The notes under the pieces: generated by a model | Database searches by the model: none | The model's input: only the letters and a program-made list of their open reading frames with translations | What the model was told of the DNA's origin: nothing | Shown here: positions 27,810 through 40,271 of the stretch, in pieces | Layout: every line of letters starts with the position of its first letter | Position numbering within the stretch: position 1 is the first letter of the stretch | Position numbers and translations under genes: made by a program | Assembly: GCA_900696465.1 (NCBI GenBank) | Contig: CAADGE010000032.1 | Span: 1-64,000 of the forward strand | Direction of reading: 5' to 3' | Length of the DNA: 64,000 nucleotides | DNA from: an uncultured Planctomycetota bacterium | GTDB taxonomy: Bacteria; Planctomycetota; Phycisphaerae; UBA1845; UTPLA1

Positions 27810-28439
27810 ATGATCGCTGCCGCATCGGGAATGAGTTGCAACGTGCTGGTCCTCAACCAGCACTTTCTGGCCGTGCGCGTGGTAAACGTCCGCCGGGCCT
27901 TTTCGCTGCTCTTCCGCGAGCTGGCCGTGGTCGTCCACATCGAGAAGGGGCAGTACATCTCGTACGACTTTTCCGAGTGGTGCGAGCTTTCGGAGCTGGC
28001 CCGCCAGTTCGAGCCGGATGCGCACGACTGGATCCGCACCGTCCGCTTCGATATCGCCGTTCCGCGGATCATTCGCCTCGCGTTTTACGATCGCCTGCCG
28101 CGCCAGCAGGTGAAGTTCAACCGGCGGAATCTGTACGCACGCGACGGCAACCACTGTCAGTATTGCGGCAAGAAGTTCCCGACGACGGAGTTGTCGCTGG
28201 ACCATGTCATTCCGCGCAGCATGGGTGGAAAAACGACCTGGGAGAACATCGTCTGCGCCTGTCTGAAGTGCAACATCCGCAAGGGCGGGCGCACGCCGGA
28301 GCAGGCCGGCCTCAAGCTCATCACCCAGCCGAAGAAGCCGCGCCGCAACCCGGTCATCACCATCAAGCTGTCCGACAATCGCTACGCAAGCTGGAAGGCG
28401 TTTCTGGACAACGCCTACTGGTCGGTGGAACTGAAGTAA
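27810..28439 (+). CDS. HNH endonuclease family protein
   Basis: The protein has about 209 residues. The C-terminal half is an HNH nuclease domain: a zinc-binding CQYCGKKF (about residue 115) and CLKCN, with the catalytic core LDHVIPRSMGGKTTWENIV between them. The N-terminal half (VLVLNQHFLAVRVVNVRRAFSLLF) is the typical partner segment of a stand-alone HNH family that is widespread in planctomycetes and cyanobacteria. The role is unknown; these are not clearly restriction enzymes. ATG 27810 has AGGACG upstream; GTG 27786 and ATG 27831 are alternatives. A strong terminator follows. Confidence 0.88.
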   Translation: MIAAASGMSCNVLVLNQHFLAVRVVNVRRAFSLLFRELAVVVHIEKGQYISYDFSEWCELSELARQFEPDAHDWIRTVRFDIAVPRIIRLAFYDRLPRQQVKFNRRNLYARDGNHCQYCGKKFPTTELSLDHVIPRSMGGKTTWENIVCACLKCNIRKGGRTPEQAGLKLITQPKKPRRNPVITIKLSDNRYASWKAFLDNAYWSVELK

Positions 28440-28503
28440 TTTTCGACCGATACCATCGGTGCGAGTTTACGTCCATCGAACATGAATCAATCCAGCGCCA
28501 TAC

Positions 28504-28541
28504 AAAAGCCCCAGACAGCATGCCTGGGGCTTTTTCTGTTT
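28504..28541 (+). terminator. Rho-independent terminator after the HNH gene
   Basis: AAAGCCCCAG and CTGGGGCTTT form a 10-bp GC-rich stem with an 8-9 base loop (ACAGCATGC), followed by TTTTTCTGTTT. It lies 65 bases after the HNH stop. The A run on the other side may allow it to act on the minus strand too. Confidence 0.88.
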
Positions 28542-28564
28542 CTTCAGTAATTCAAACGGCTGCA

Positions 28565-28790
28565 TCACGGATCAAGAATTGCCGTCGGCGTCTCATTCAG
28601 CGCCAGCCGTCGATAGCTGACCGGTGTATTCTGCAGCGTGCCGGTGAGCGTCTGGAAATCGTTTGACATGGTCGCGTTGGTAAAGCCCACGGGAATGCCC
28701 AGCGTCGTCGTCTCCCAGATGAACAGACTGCCGTTGCGCGACGGTTCCTGCACTGTCTGCCGGAAACTCCGCTGACCAACCACCCCGCAA
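28565..28790 (-). pseudogene. Truncated duplicate of the 3' end of the gene at 30852-31640
   Basis: The frame encodes about 72 residues that match the C-terminus of the 262-residue protein at 30852-31640: ETTTLGIPVGFTNATMSNDF, SYRRLALNETPTAILDP and a looser match upstream (VGQRSFRQTVQEPSRNG against PGQQIHQQSVTEPTRIG). Homology stops near 28790 and an in-frame stop (TAG) lies at about 28804. There is no signal peptide or plausible start, so this is a 5'-truncated remnant. Both copies have the same orientation and bracket about 2 kb. Confidence 0.85.
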
Positions 28791-29166
28791 TTCCAGCCCC
28801 TCTAGAACGACTTGCGAGTGACAAACTTTTCAGGCGTGCGCGCCCCAGTTTTTCGTTTCCAACGCATCGCGCGAATCGTGGGCAAGAAATTCCTCAGTAT
28901 GCGAGGACGAATCTGCACTTGGAGAAAATCGCACCGCCGCAAATTGCCCACGTACACGGGTAAAACCGCCGTTGGGGGCCCACCAGCTTCCTTTAATTCA
29001 AGAGCGATTGGCACGTAAAATGCCACCTATTCAGCGCCGCATGCGCGGGCCTGGCGCGTGGCCAAGGCGGCAGCAGCCGCCTATTCCTCGGAATCGACAC
29101 ATCGCGGTGCGGAAGCATAGCAACCAGCGTAAAAAACGCTCGGGCACACTCCGGAAAGGGCTAAAC
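28791..29166. other. Intergenic region between gene remnant and lipoprotein gene
   Basis: Short open frames exist on both strands (minus 28802-29026, plus 28812-29018), but they overlap each other, have no family match I recognise and no good ribosome site. I see no RNA gene. The GAAAGGG near the right end belongs to the next gene as its ribosome binding site. Confidence 0.5.
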
Positions 29167-29988
29167 ATGGAAACACAACGGCTCCAAACGCGTTCATTCC
29201 CCCGGAATCTTGCCCACAATGCCCTTATTGTTCGCCACCCATGGAACATATTGTTTGTCGTCGCCGTACTTGGCGGTACCTTCGCTGGATGCAATTCAGG
29301 CGCAAGCAAAAGCGGTGACGAGCCAACCGACGCTGACTCAGCTTTCTCGGAGTTCGAGCCCATTGCCGACATCACCCCCCAAGAACTGGCCCGGCGGACG
29401 GCGGAGGCATATCACAGCGCAACATCGCTTGAGTACGAAGTCCGGGTCACCCAGTCGAACTACCCGACGGTTATCGACTGCAAGGTCAAGCATGGCCTGA
29501 ATGAACGAGTTGAACTCGCCGTCTTCGACGATGGCAAGCTCGTCTTTGAACTAAACAAATCCCCTGTAGAAAACGGGGTCAGGGTAGTGGAGATCAATCA
29601 TCGTGGCGAGGAGCGCGCCGATTACGTCGTGACGCTTGCAGAGGCGGCATATGATCGATGGGACTTGCGCTGCAAGCAAGACGTAGATGGTTGCCTTTTC
29701 GGCATGCACTTGCTCTCGTGGGTGGGACCCGGAAGCCACTGGCCTTCTTTTTTTGAGGAGATCGTTTCGACTGCCGAGTCCGTCGGACTCGACGAGATCG
29801 AAGGCCGTCGCTGCTACTCTGTGAAGACCACTCGGATGGCCAACCTCGATGAGAGACTCTGGATCGATACAAGCACGTTTGCGGTGTTGCGGTGGAAGCA
29901 GGTTATTGGTGGCGTCGAAAGGGACCGTATCTTTTCGAACGTTGTACTTCGTAAGGGGGTGATACAGACCGCCAAGAATGCGGATTAA
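29167..29988 (+). CDS. Lipoprotein with LolA-like beta fold, function unknown
   Basis: This 273-residue protein has a signal segment (about 25-41) and the lipobox GTFAGC (Cys42). The rest resembles the LolA/LolB-like outer-membrane lipoprotein-sorting fold: an N-terminal helix ELARRTAEAYHSATSLEYEV, then successive strands ending with RLWIDTSTFAVLRWKQV, a phrase typical of such carriers. The family recall is tentative. ATG 29167 has GAAAGGG 7 bases upstream and gives the signal peptide, whereas the open frame back to 28972 encodes only a basic peptide. Base composition is lower in GC than in the housekeeping genes, which fits an accessory gene. Confidence 0.72.
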   Translation: METQRLQTRSFPRNLAHNALIVRHPWNILFVVAVLGGTFAGCNSGASKSGDEPTDADSAFSEFEPIADITPQELARRTAEAYHSATSLEYEVRVTQSNYPTVIDCKVKHGLNERVELAVFDDGKLVFELNKSPVENGVRVVEINHRGEERADYVVTLAEAAYDRWDLRCKQDVDGCLFGMHLLSWVGPGSHWPSFFEEIVSTAESVGLDEIEGRRCYSVKTTRMANLDERLWIDTSTFAVLRWKQVIGGVERDRIFSNVVLRKGVIQTAKNAD

Positions 29989-30056
29989 ACCATCCTGTCG
30001 TGTATCGGTAAACCTAATGTTTAGGTGGAGTGGGACAACAACTGAGGTAGACTCCC

Positions 30057-30711
30057 ATGTTAAACATGTGTTACATCTTGATATCGCTCCTGTGCATTCC
30101 ACCTGATCCTGTGCCTGAAACGCTTCAATACCTTCGGATCAACGGACAGGCATTCGAAATGACCTGGGCTCAGTCGGCTCCGACGATTGACTCCGTGCTG
30201 GATTCCTACGAAGACCGTCAAAACGGACGCTGCGTCAGTTGCCTCCTTCCTGTCCGCAGTCTCGAATTTCTCGGCCTGGAGTCCCGGTGATGACCCGATC
30301 GAGATCTACGAGATCCAGACCACCATCGAATTCGGGTCCGGTGGCGATCGTGAAACTGTCTGTGCCCGTGCCTTTGTTGGATCACAGCACGCCGAGTTCA
30401 CCCTGTACGTCGAGGATGACCAGTTTCATGTTGACCTGAGCATCGATAATGGTTCGGGACTGTTTCAAGAAGCGCTAGAGTTTGAAGCATTAAGCCCCGT
30501 TGATTGGCAACCTGGAAGTGCTCTACAACCCCTCTATATAGGGTCGCGGATGCATCTCGTTTGTCGTTGCGACACGGCTGGTGGCGGTTCTTGTACCGCT
30601 GCGATGTGTGATAGCATCGCTACATGTCCGCTGAAAAATGGAACTTCATGCGCCTGGATCGGAATGGTGATTGTTCCTTTGGAACCGGTGGAGGTGCCAG
30701 CCCCCGGATGA
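30057..30711 (+). pseudogene. Frameshifted hypothetical gene
   Basis: Two overlapping frames look like one protein. The first (from ATG 30057, with TGAGGT upstream) encodes a hydrophobic start MLNMCYILISLLC and runs to about SVLDSYEDRQ. The second carries on with DAASVASFLSAVSNFSAWSP to a stop at 30711. Removing one A from the AAAA run at 30220-30223 joins them into a protein of about 218 residues. The second half has six cysteines near its end (CRCD, CTAAMCD, CPLKNGTSC), suggesting an exported protein. No family is recognised. This could be a true pseudogene or a homopolymer error. Confidence 0.65.
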
Positions 30712-30851
30712 TTAGATTCGGGATTGAAGTCAAAAGAACGTGCGAAAAGTACGTCCTAACCCAAGATGCAGATTAAACCTGTCTCCGAAGCACCGCAAAC
30801 GAACCGTGGGGCCGTGATCTTCTCGCGATCCCGCGACTTTTCGTACTCTTG

Positions 30852-31640
30852 CTACGGATCAAGAATCGCCGTCGGTGTTTCATTCAGCGCCAGCCGTCGA
30901 TAACTCACCGGTGTTGCCTGTAGCGTACCGTTAAGGTTCTGGAAGTCGTTCGACATCGTTGCGTTGGTAAAGCCCACGGGAATGCCCAGCGTCGTCGTCT
31001 CCCAGTTAAACTGATTACCGATCCGCGTCGGCTCCGTGACGGATTGCTGATGAATCTGCTGGCCGGGCACGCCGCGAATCGGCCGGCCGTTGTATGAAAT
31101 GTAGAAGTTCCCGTCTCCGGCAATTGTGCGGTCCACGAGAATCGCCCCGATGATCTCGCCGCTGTTGCCGAATCGCAGGATCGTGTCGCCGAAGAAGCTG
31201 CTCGTCACCCGCCAGACACCCGCCAGCGCCGCCGCCGTCGTATCCGACTGCATCACCACTTGCACATTCTGCGTCACCGGATGACAACCGGCATCATCAA
31301 TTGGCACGTTCACCGATAGCGTCTGCGGCGCGAAGCCCAGCGCCTGCACATTGATGTCGAACTTCCCGACCACTTCATACGTCAGCACCATGGCACCGCA
31401 GCCGCCCGTGCAGCCGCCCTGCTGGATGGCCCCGTTGTTGACACGGTAGCTCACAATCGCCGACGGCACGACCGCCCCCTGCGTGTCGCGGATGTTCAGG
31501 ATCACCGAGGCCACCGCGATCATCGTGCAGACGCGGCCGCCCGGCGGAAAGTTGATGTTCGAGCAATCGCCGCTCATGGCCGTGGCAAAGGGCAGGGACG
31601 CAGCCAGTAAACACGCCTTGATTCGTCGCATGGGTTTCAT
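30852..31640 (-). CDS. Exported protein with carboxypeptidase-regulatory-like beta-sandwich
   Basis: The 262-residue protein has a signal peptide (about 1-21, ending ATAMSG). A C-containing segment (GDCSNINFPPGGRVC) resembles a lipoprotein-like or disulfide N-terminus. Residues about 40-115 (ASVILNIRDTQGAVVPSAIV...YEVVGKFDINVQALGF) look like a bacterial Ig/carboxypeptidase regulatory domain. The C-terminal half begins LAGVWRVTSSFFGDTILRF, a lipocalin-like or beta-barrel start. The C-terminal third is duplicated at 28565-28790. The start ATG 31640 (MKPMRR) fits the signal peptide. Function unknown. Confidence 0.8.
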   Translation of the reverse strand: MKPMRRIKACLLAASLPFATAMSGDCSNINFPPGGRVCTMIAVASVILNIRDTQGAVVPSAIVSYRVNNGAIQQGGCTGGCGAMVLTYEVVGKFDINVQALGFAPQTLSVNVPIDDAGCHPVTQNVQVVMQSDTTAAALAGVWRVTSSFFGDTILRFGNSGEIIGAILVDRTIAGDGNFYISYNGRPIRGVPGQQIHQQSVTEPTRIGNQFNWETTTLGIPVGFTNATMSNDFQNLNGTLQATPVSYRRLALNETPTAILDP

Positions 31641-31857
31641 TCCATCTGCAGGGTTGGGTGCGGGGCCTGTTTCGTGCGGGCTTGCTACCAGAGCATAGCA
31701 TACGCAGGCCCAAAATCAACGGCTCCCGATAATCTCCGCGCGCACAGCGAGCAAGCAGAAAGATGGTACGCGCCGAATCGACCGCGTGGCCGCTTCTGGC
31801 CGGACATCCTTCCTCGCCGAAGGGGCCGAAGCGGCCGGATATACCAGGGAGAAACTC

Positions 31858-32262
31858 ATGAAAAATGCCGTCTACCACGCGTGCCTCGCATGGCTCATCG
31901 CGCTGTCGGGCTGTTCCCATCTCTTTAACCAGCACGCCCAGATGATGGACGCCATGCGCGGCGTCATGGCCGACACCGCCGCGCGACTCGCCGAAAGCGG
32001 CGCCGGTCAGATCGCCGCCGGAGGTCAGGTCATCAACCCCGGCCTGCGCGTCTCGGGCGGCTTCGAGTACTACGCCGTCGCGCAGTACGAAGGCGTCAGC
32101 GGTCAGGTGATCGCCGCGATGCAGGGCGGTCTCGCGCGGCCGATCTCGCCGGAAGTGCTGGCGCGTATCGACGCCGTCTGGCGAGATGCGTCGCTCACCG
32201 CAGATCGAAAACTCGAACTCATCCGAGCGATGCTCGATGATTCGGCGACGACCGCACCATGA
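31858..32262 (+). CDS. Small lipoprotein, function unknown
   Basis: The protein has 134 residues. It begins MKNAVYHACLAWLIALSGC, a lipoprotein signal with lipobox ALSGC (Cys19). The mature part is helical (MMDAMRGVMADTAARLAESG) with a central beta segment VSGGFEYYAVAQYEGVSGQV. GGGAG lies 9 bases before ATG 31858; the open frame back to 31786 gives no signal. It overlaps the next gene by ATGA, so the two are likely co-translated and functionally linked. No family recognised. Confidence 0.75.
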   Translation: MKNAVYHACLAWLIALSGCSHLFNQHAQMMDAMRGVMADTAARLAESGAGQIAAGGQVINPGLRVSGGFEYYAVAQYEGVSGQVIAAMQGGLARPISPEVLARIDAVWRDASLTADRKLELIRAMLDDSATTAP

Positions 32263-32756
32263 CGAATCACCGAATCAATCGTCCATCGCCTGGGCGATTT
32301 CGTTCAATGGCTGCTCAAGACGGCGGGCGCGCAGACAACATGCCGCGTCCATGGATGCTGCCGCTCGCCGTCATCCTCCTGCTGCCGTCGTGCATCGCTC
32401 CCCACGCCTCGGCCGGGCGCGATGCGGATGCCAGCATCTCTGCCGTTCGCGCGGAAATCGATCGGCTCGATGCCGCGCTGCTTTCCATACAGACCGACCT
32501 CCGCGCCGGACGCGATGTCAATCAGAACGATAAATGGACCCTGCGTCTGCTCGGACTCGCCGTGATGCTGTTGGGCTTATCGTACCCGGTTGGCAAGCTC
32601 ATCTGGATTCGTCTCTCCGGTCTGCGCGGAGACTCCCGCACGAGCGGCAGGGATTCCGAACTCATGACGCCGTTTTCCGCGGGAAGTCCGCGAAGGGATG
32701 TGTCGTCGATTGATGCCTTCGGGCAACACCGGCCGGCAACCACGCGCAGAAAGTAA
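32259..32756 (+). CDS. Small membrane protein with coiled coil, function unknown
   Basis: The protein has 165 residues. A first hydrophobic segment (PWMLPLAVILLLPSC) ends in a lipobox-like Cys, then a short coiled coil (ISAVRAEIDRLDAALLSIQT), then a clear membrane helix LLGLAVMLLGLSYPVGKLIW, and a polar Ser/Arg-rich tail. The start ATG 32259 overlaps the preceding lipoprotein stop; ATG 32340 (MPRPWM) is a shorter alternative that would make the first segment a signal peptide. The layout of a lipoprotein paired with a coiled-coil membrane protein recalls envelope-spanning pairs, but this is only an analogy. Confidence 0.65.
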   Translation: MTNHRINRPSPGRFRSMAAQDGGRADNMPRPWMLPLAVILLLPSCIAPHASAGRDADASISAVRAEIDRLDAALLSIQTDLRAGRDVNQNDKWTLRLLGLAVMLLGLSYPVGKLIWIRLSGLRGDSRTSGRDSELMTPFSAGSPRRDVSSIDAFGQHRPATTRRK

Positions 32757-32757
32757 A

Positions 32758-32792
32758 TCGGGCGCGAAGATCGGATCGACCCTCGCGCCCGA
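32758..32792. terminator. Hairpin between convergent genes
   Basis: TCGGGCGCGA and TCGCGCCCGA form a perfect 10-bp GC-rich stem around a 15-base loop, starting 2 bases after the stop at 32756 and 30 bases before the stop of the convergent glycine-rich gene. There is no T run on either side, so it is a possible bidirectional or Rho-assisted terminator, not a canonical one. Confidence 0.6.
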
Positions 32793-32821
32793 CATGATTG
32801 CATCACCGTGTGAATGCTCGA

Positions 32822-36925
<4,104 letters not shown>

Positions 36926-37382
36926 GGTCCACTCCTTGCAGACAGCCAAAAATGAGTTGCATACACGCTGTCGTCTGCATCTCACAAAGGAAATGCGAAA
37001 CAACGTTTGATGGCAGCAGACTGGGTTGAGGATCGGGCCCAGCGCGAATTGAAACGGCCCGATCGCTGCCAAGATATCAAATCCGGCGCGAAGTTATCCC
37101 GGAAACCATCGGCCGAACAGAAACGATGGTTCCTAAGCTACCGAATACCATTGTAAACCAGCGGTCGGATTCAATACAAGACTTGCCGCACCCAACCAGT
37201 GATTTTTCGCACCCTCTTGATACTCCGGACTCCGTTTAGACATGCCCTCGAATCGCGTAAGATGAGTTCACGGAGTGCCCCCTTACCGAGGGTAAACCCC
37301 GAAGCAGCCCGTTGGTCGATGCAAAGTGCCCGCTCCGATTCTACCGCGTCGATCGGGAATCACGACGAACGAAACCGCGCTG
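36926..37382. other. Intergenic region upstream of the glycine-rich gene and downstream of ppdK
   Basis: These 457 bases hold the leader and promoter of the glycine-rich gene. An imperfect inverted repeat at 37101-37133 (GGAAACCATCG ... CGATGGTTCC, 10 paired bases with one bulge) is the only clear structure and may be an operator or hairpin. No open frame with coding character was seen. Confidence 0.5.
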
Positions 37383-40160
37383 TTACTTGCGTCTGGCCTT
37401 GCCCGACGGCTTTGACTTGCCACCGGCCTTTTCGAAGATCATCGCCTGTGCCGCAGCCAGACGGGCAATGGGCACGCGGTACGGAGAGCAGCTCACGTAT
37501 TCCATGCCGACCTGATGACAGAAGTGCACGCTCTTGGGGTCGCCGCCGTGCTCGCCGCAGATACCGATCTTGATCTGCTTCTTCGCCTTGCGGCCTTCAC
37601 GGATGGCGTGTTCGACCAGCCGACCGACTCCCTCGCGATCGAGCGTCTGGAATGGATCGTCGCGGAAGATCGCGGTCTTGTCCTGATTGATGTAATCCGG
37701 AAGGAAGCGACCCGCATCGTCGCGTGAGAGCGCCATGACCGTCTGAGTCAGGTCATTGGTGCCGAAGGAGAAGAAATCAGCCACCTCGGCCACCTTGTCA
37801 GCGGTCAACGCTGCCCGCGGCGTCTCAATCATGGTACCGACGAGGTAGGGAATCTTCACGCCGGCCGCGTGAAGGATTTCCTCGGCGACCTCTCGCGTAC
37901 GATCCGTGAGGATCTTCAGCTCCTTCGCGTCGATGGTCAGCGGAATCATGATCTCCGGGGCGACCTTGATGCCACGACTGCGGCACTCCACGGCGGCCTC
38001 AATGATCGCCCGGACCTGCATCTCCAGAATCTCCGGATAGGTGATGCACAGCCGGCAGCCGCGATGGCCGAGCATCGGGTTGGCCTCGTGTAGCATCTCC
38101 ACACGGCGGCGGACGACCTCGAAATCCACACCCAGCCGCCTGGCCAGTTCGCGCTGCTTGGCTTCCTCGTGCGGAACGAATTCATGCAGCGGCGGATCGA
38201 TCAACCGGATGGTGACGGGGCGGCCATTCATCGCTTCGAAGATGCCGATGAAATCCTGCCGCTGGAAGGGGAGCAGGCGGTCGAGGGCCGCACGACGCTG
38301 CGATTCACTCTCGGCGACGATCATCTCCTGAATGGCGAAGCGACGCTCCTCGGTGTCGAAGAACATGTGTTCGGTGCGACAGAGGCCGATGCCCTCAGCG
38401 CCCATCTTGACGGCGTTCTCGGCGTCGTATGGCGTATCCGCATTGGTACGCACCTTCAGCCGACGGCGTTCGTCGCACCACTTCATGAGCGTGTAATATT
38501 CCGCAGGCAGGGTCGGCGTGACCAGGTCAATCTGCCCCTCGTAGATCGTGCCGCTCGAACCATCCAGCGTGACGTAATCGCCCGCGCGAAGCGTCCGGCC
38601 GTTGATGGACATCTGCTCGGCGCGTTCGTCGATCTGCAATGCCTCGCAGCCGACGATGCAGCACTTGCCCCAGCCGCGGGCCACGACGGCCGCGTGAGAT
38701 GTCTTGCCGCCGGTCGCCGTCAGAATGCCCTGCGCGGCATGCATGCCGCCGACGTCTTCGGGGCTCGTCTCCTTGCGGACGAGGATCACCTTCCTGCCTT
38801 CGGCGCCCCACTGCTCGGCCATCGGCGCGGTGAACACAATCTGACCGCAGGCGGCGCCGGGCACGGCGTTGATGCCGAGACCCAGTTGCCGCGTGGAAAG
38901 CGAGCGGGAATCGAACTGCGGATCGATGATCGGGTAGAAGAGCCGCTCAATGTCGGCGCCCTTGATCCGGCGGATGGCATCTTCCTTACTGATAACCGGC
39001 TTCGTCGCCGCGGCGGCGTAGCGCTTCGGCAGGTACTTCTTCTTCACCAGTCGCGCGGCCTCGCTCCGCGAGAGCAGGGGTTTCGTTGCCTGATCGACGG
39101 CGATTTTGAAGGTCGCCGCGGGGCTGCGCTTGCCGGTGCGACACTGGAGCATGTAGAGCTTGCCCTGTTCGACGGTGAACTCCAAGTCCTGCATTTCCTT
39201 GTAGTGCGTCTCGAGGATGACGCGGACACCGCAAAGCTGCTCATAGACTTCTGCGTTGTAATCTTCCAGTTCACGAAGCGGGATCGGCGTGCGGATGCCG
39301 GCGACGACGTCCTCGCCCTGGGCGTTCATCAGCAGATCGCCGTAGAAGATGTTCTCGCCGGTGTTCGGGTCGCGCGTGAAACACACGCCGGTGCCGCTGT
39401 CCTCGCCCATGTTGCCGAAGACCATCTGGCAGATGTTCACCGCCGTGCCGGGCAGGCCGTGCAGCTTCTCGACTTCGCGATACTTGACGGCCTTTTCGGC
39501 CATCCACGATCCGAAGACGGCGTTGATCGCGCCGCAGAGCTGTTCCCATGGATCCTGCGGGAACTCATGGCCGGTCTCGCCGCGGAAGAATTGCTTGTAC
39601 TGCCCGCAGAGCTCGCGGAAGTTGTCGGCGGAGAGGTCCATGTCCTGCCGGACGCCGAGCCGGTGCTTCATGTCGTGCAGTTTGCTCTCCAGCACTTCCT
39701 TGGAGAGACCAACGACGACCGTGCTGTACATCTGGATGAAGCGGCGGTAGGAATCCCACGCGAAGCGCGGGTTGTTCGTCGCGGATGCCAGCCCTTCGAC
39801 ACTTCGATCGTTCAAGCCGAGGTTGAGAACGGTCTCCATCATGCCGGGCATGCTGGCGGCGGCGCCGCTTCGGACGGAGACGAGCAGCGGGTTCTTCGCG
39901 TCACCCAGCTTCTTTTTGCACGCCTTCTCCAGCTTCGCCAGACCTTCGCGGACCTGCTTGTCGAGACCCTTCGGCCATTTGTTGCCGCTTTCGTAATACA
40001 GCTTGCACGCCTGAGTGGTAATGGTGAAACCGCCGGGGACCGGAAGACCGATGTTGGTCATCTCGGCCAGCCCCGCGCCCTTGCCGCCGAGCAGCTCACG
40101 CTGATCGCCGCGTCCTTCTGCCTTCCCCTTACCAAAAAAGTAAACAAACTTGGTCGCCAT
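37383..40160 (-). CDS. ppdK: Pyruvate, phosphate dikinase
   Basis: PpdK interconverts pyruvate, ATP and phosphate with phosphoenolpyruvate, AMP and diphosphate, linking glycolysis and gluconeogenesis. The 925-residue protein has the N-terminal ATP-binding domain (LLGGKGAGLAEM, VSVRSGAAASMPGMMETVLN), the swivelling domain with catalytic His489 in GGKTSHAAVVARGWGK, and the C-terminal PEP-binding barrel (LCRTEHMFF, LVGTMIETPRAAL, FSFGTNDLTQ, CGEHGGDP). Length is close to the family's usual 880-930. ATG 40160 has AGGAAAGG upstream. It is flanked by unrelated genes, so it is probably monocistronic. Confidence 0.97.
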   Translation of the reverse strand: MATKFVYFFGKGKAEGRGDQRELLGGKGAGLAEMTNIGLPVPGGFTITTQACKLYYESGNKWPKGLDKQVREGLAKLEKACKKKLGDAKNPLLVSVRSGAAASMPGMMETVLNLGLNDRSVEGLASATNNPRFAWDSYRRFIQMYSTVVVGLSKEVLESKLHDMKHRLGVRQDMDLSADNFRELCGQYKQFFRGETGHEFPQDPWEQLCGAINAVFGSWMAEKAVKYREVEKLHGLPGTAVNICQMVFGNMGEDSGTGVCFTRDPNTGENIFYGDLLMNAQGEDVVAGIRTPIPLRELEDYNAEVYEQLCGVRVILETHYKEMQDLEFTVEQGKLYMLQCRTGKRSPAATFKIAVDQATKPLLSRSEAARLVKKKYLPKRYAAAATKPVISKEDAIRRIKGADIERLFYPIIDPQFDSRSLSTRQLGLGINAVPGAACGQIVFTAPMAEQWGAEGRKVILVRKETSPEDVGGMHAAQGILTATGGKTSHAAVVARGWGKCCIVGCEALQIDERAEQMSINGRTLRAGDYVTLDGSSGTIYEGQIDLVTPTLPAEYYTLMKWCDERRRLKVRTNADTPYDAENAVKMGAEGIGLCRTEHMFFDTEERRFAIQEMIVAESESQRRAALDRLLPFQRQDFIGIFEAMNGRPVTIRLIDPPLHEFVPHEEAKQRELARRLGVDFEVVRRRVEMLHEANPMLGHRGCRLCITYPEILEMQVRAIIEAAVECRSRGIKVAPEIMIPLTIDAKELKILTDRTREVAEEILHAAGVKIPYLVGTMIETPRAALTADKVAEVADFFSFGTNDLTQTVMALSRDDAGRFLPDYINQDKTAIFRDDPFQTLDREGVGRLVEHAIREGRKAKKQIKIGICGEHGGDPKSVHFCHQVGMEYVSCSPYRVPIARLAAAQAMIFEKAGGKSKPSGKARRK

Positions 40161-40271
40161 GAATTCGCCTTTCCTGACACGTTTCTCTCAGGTCACAAAA
40201 ACCCCGCAGTGTATGCTGTATCCGTCGAAAAGAAAAGCACCCCCGCTTTCGCAGTGGATCGCGCCGGATTG

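Noticed and set aside
28802-29026. Small open frames on both strands
   Set aside because: They overlap each other, lack ribosome sites and have no family features.
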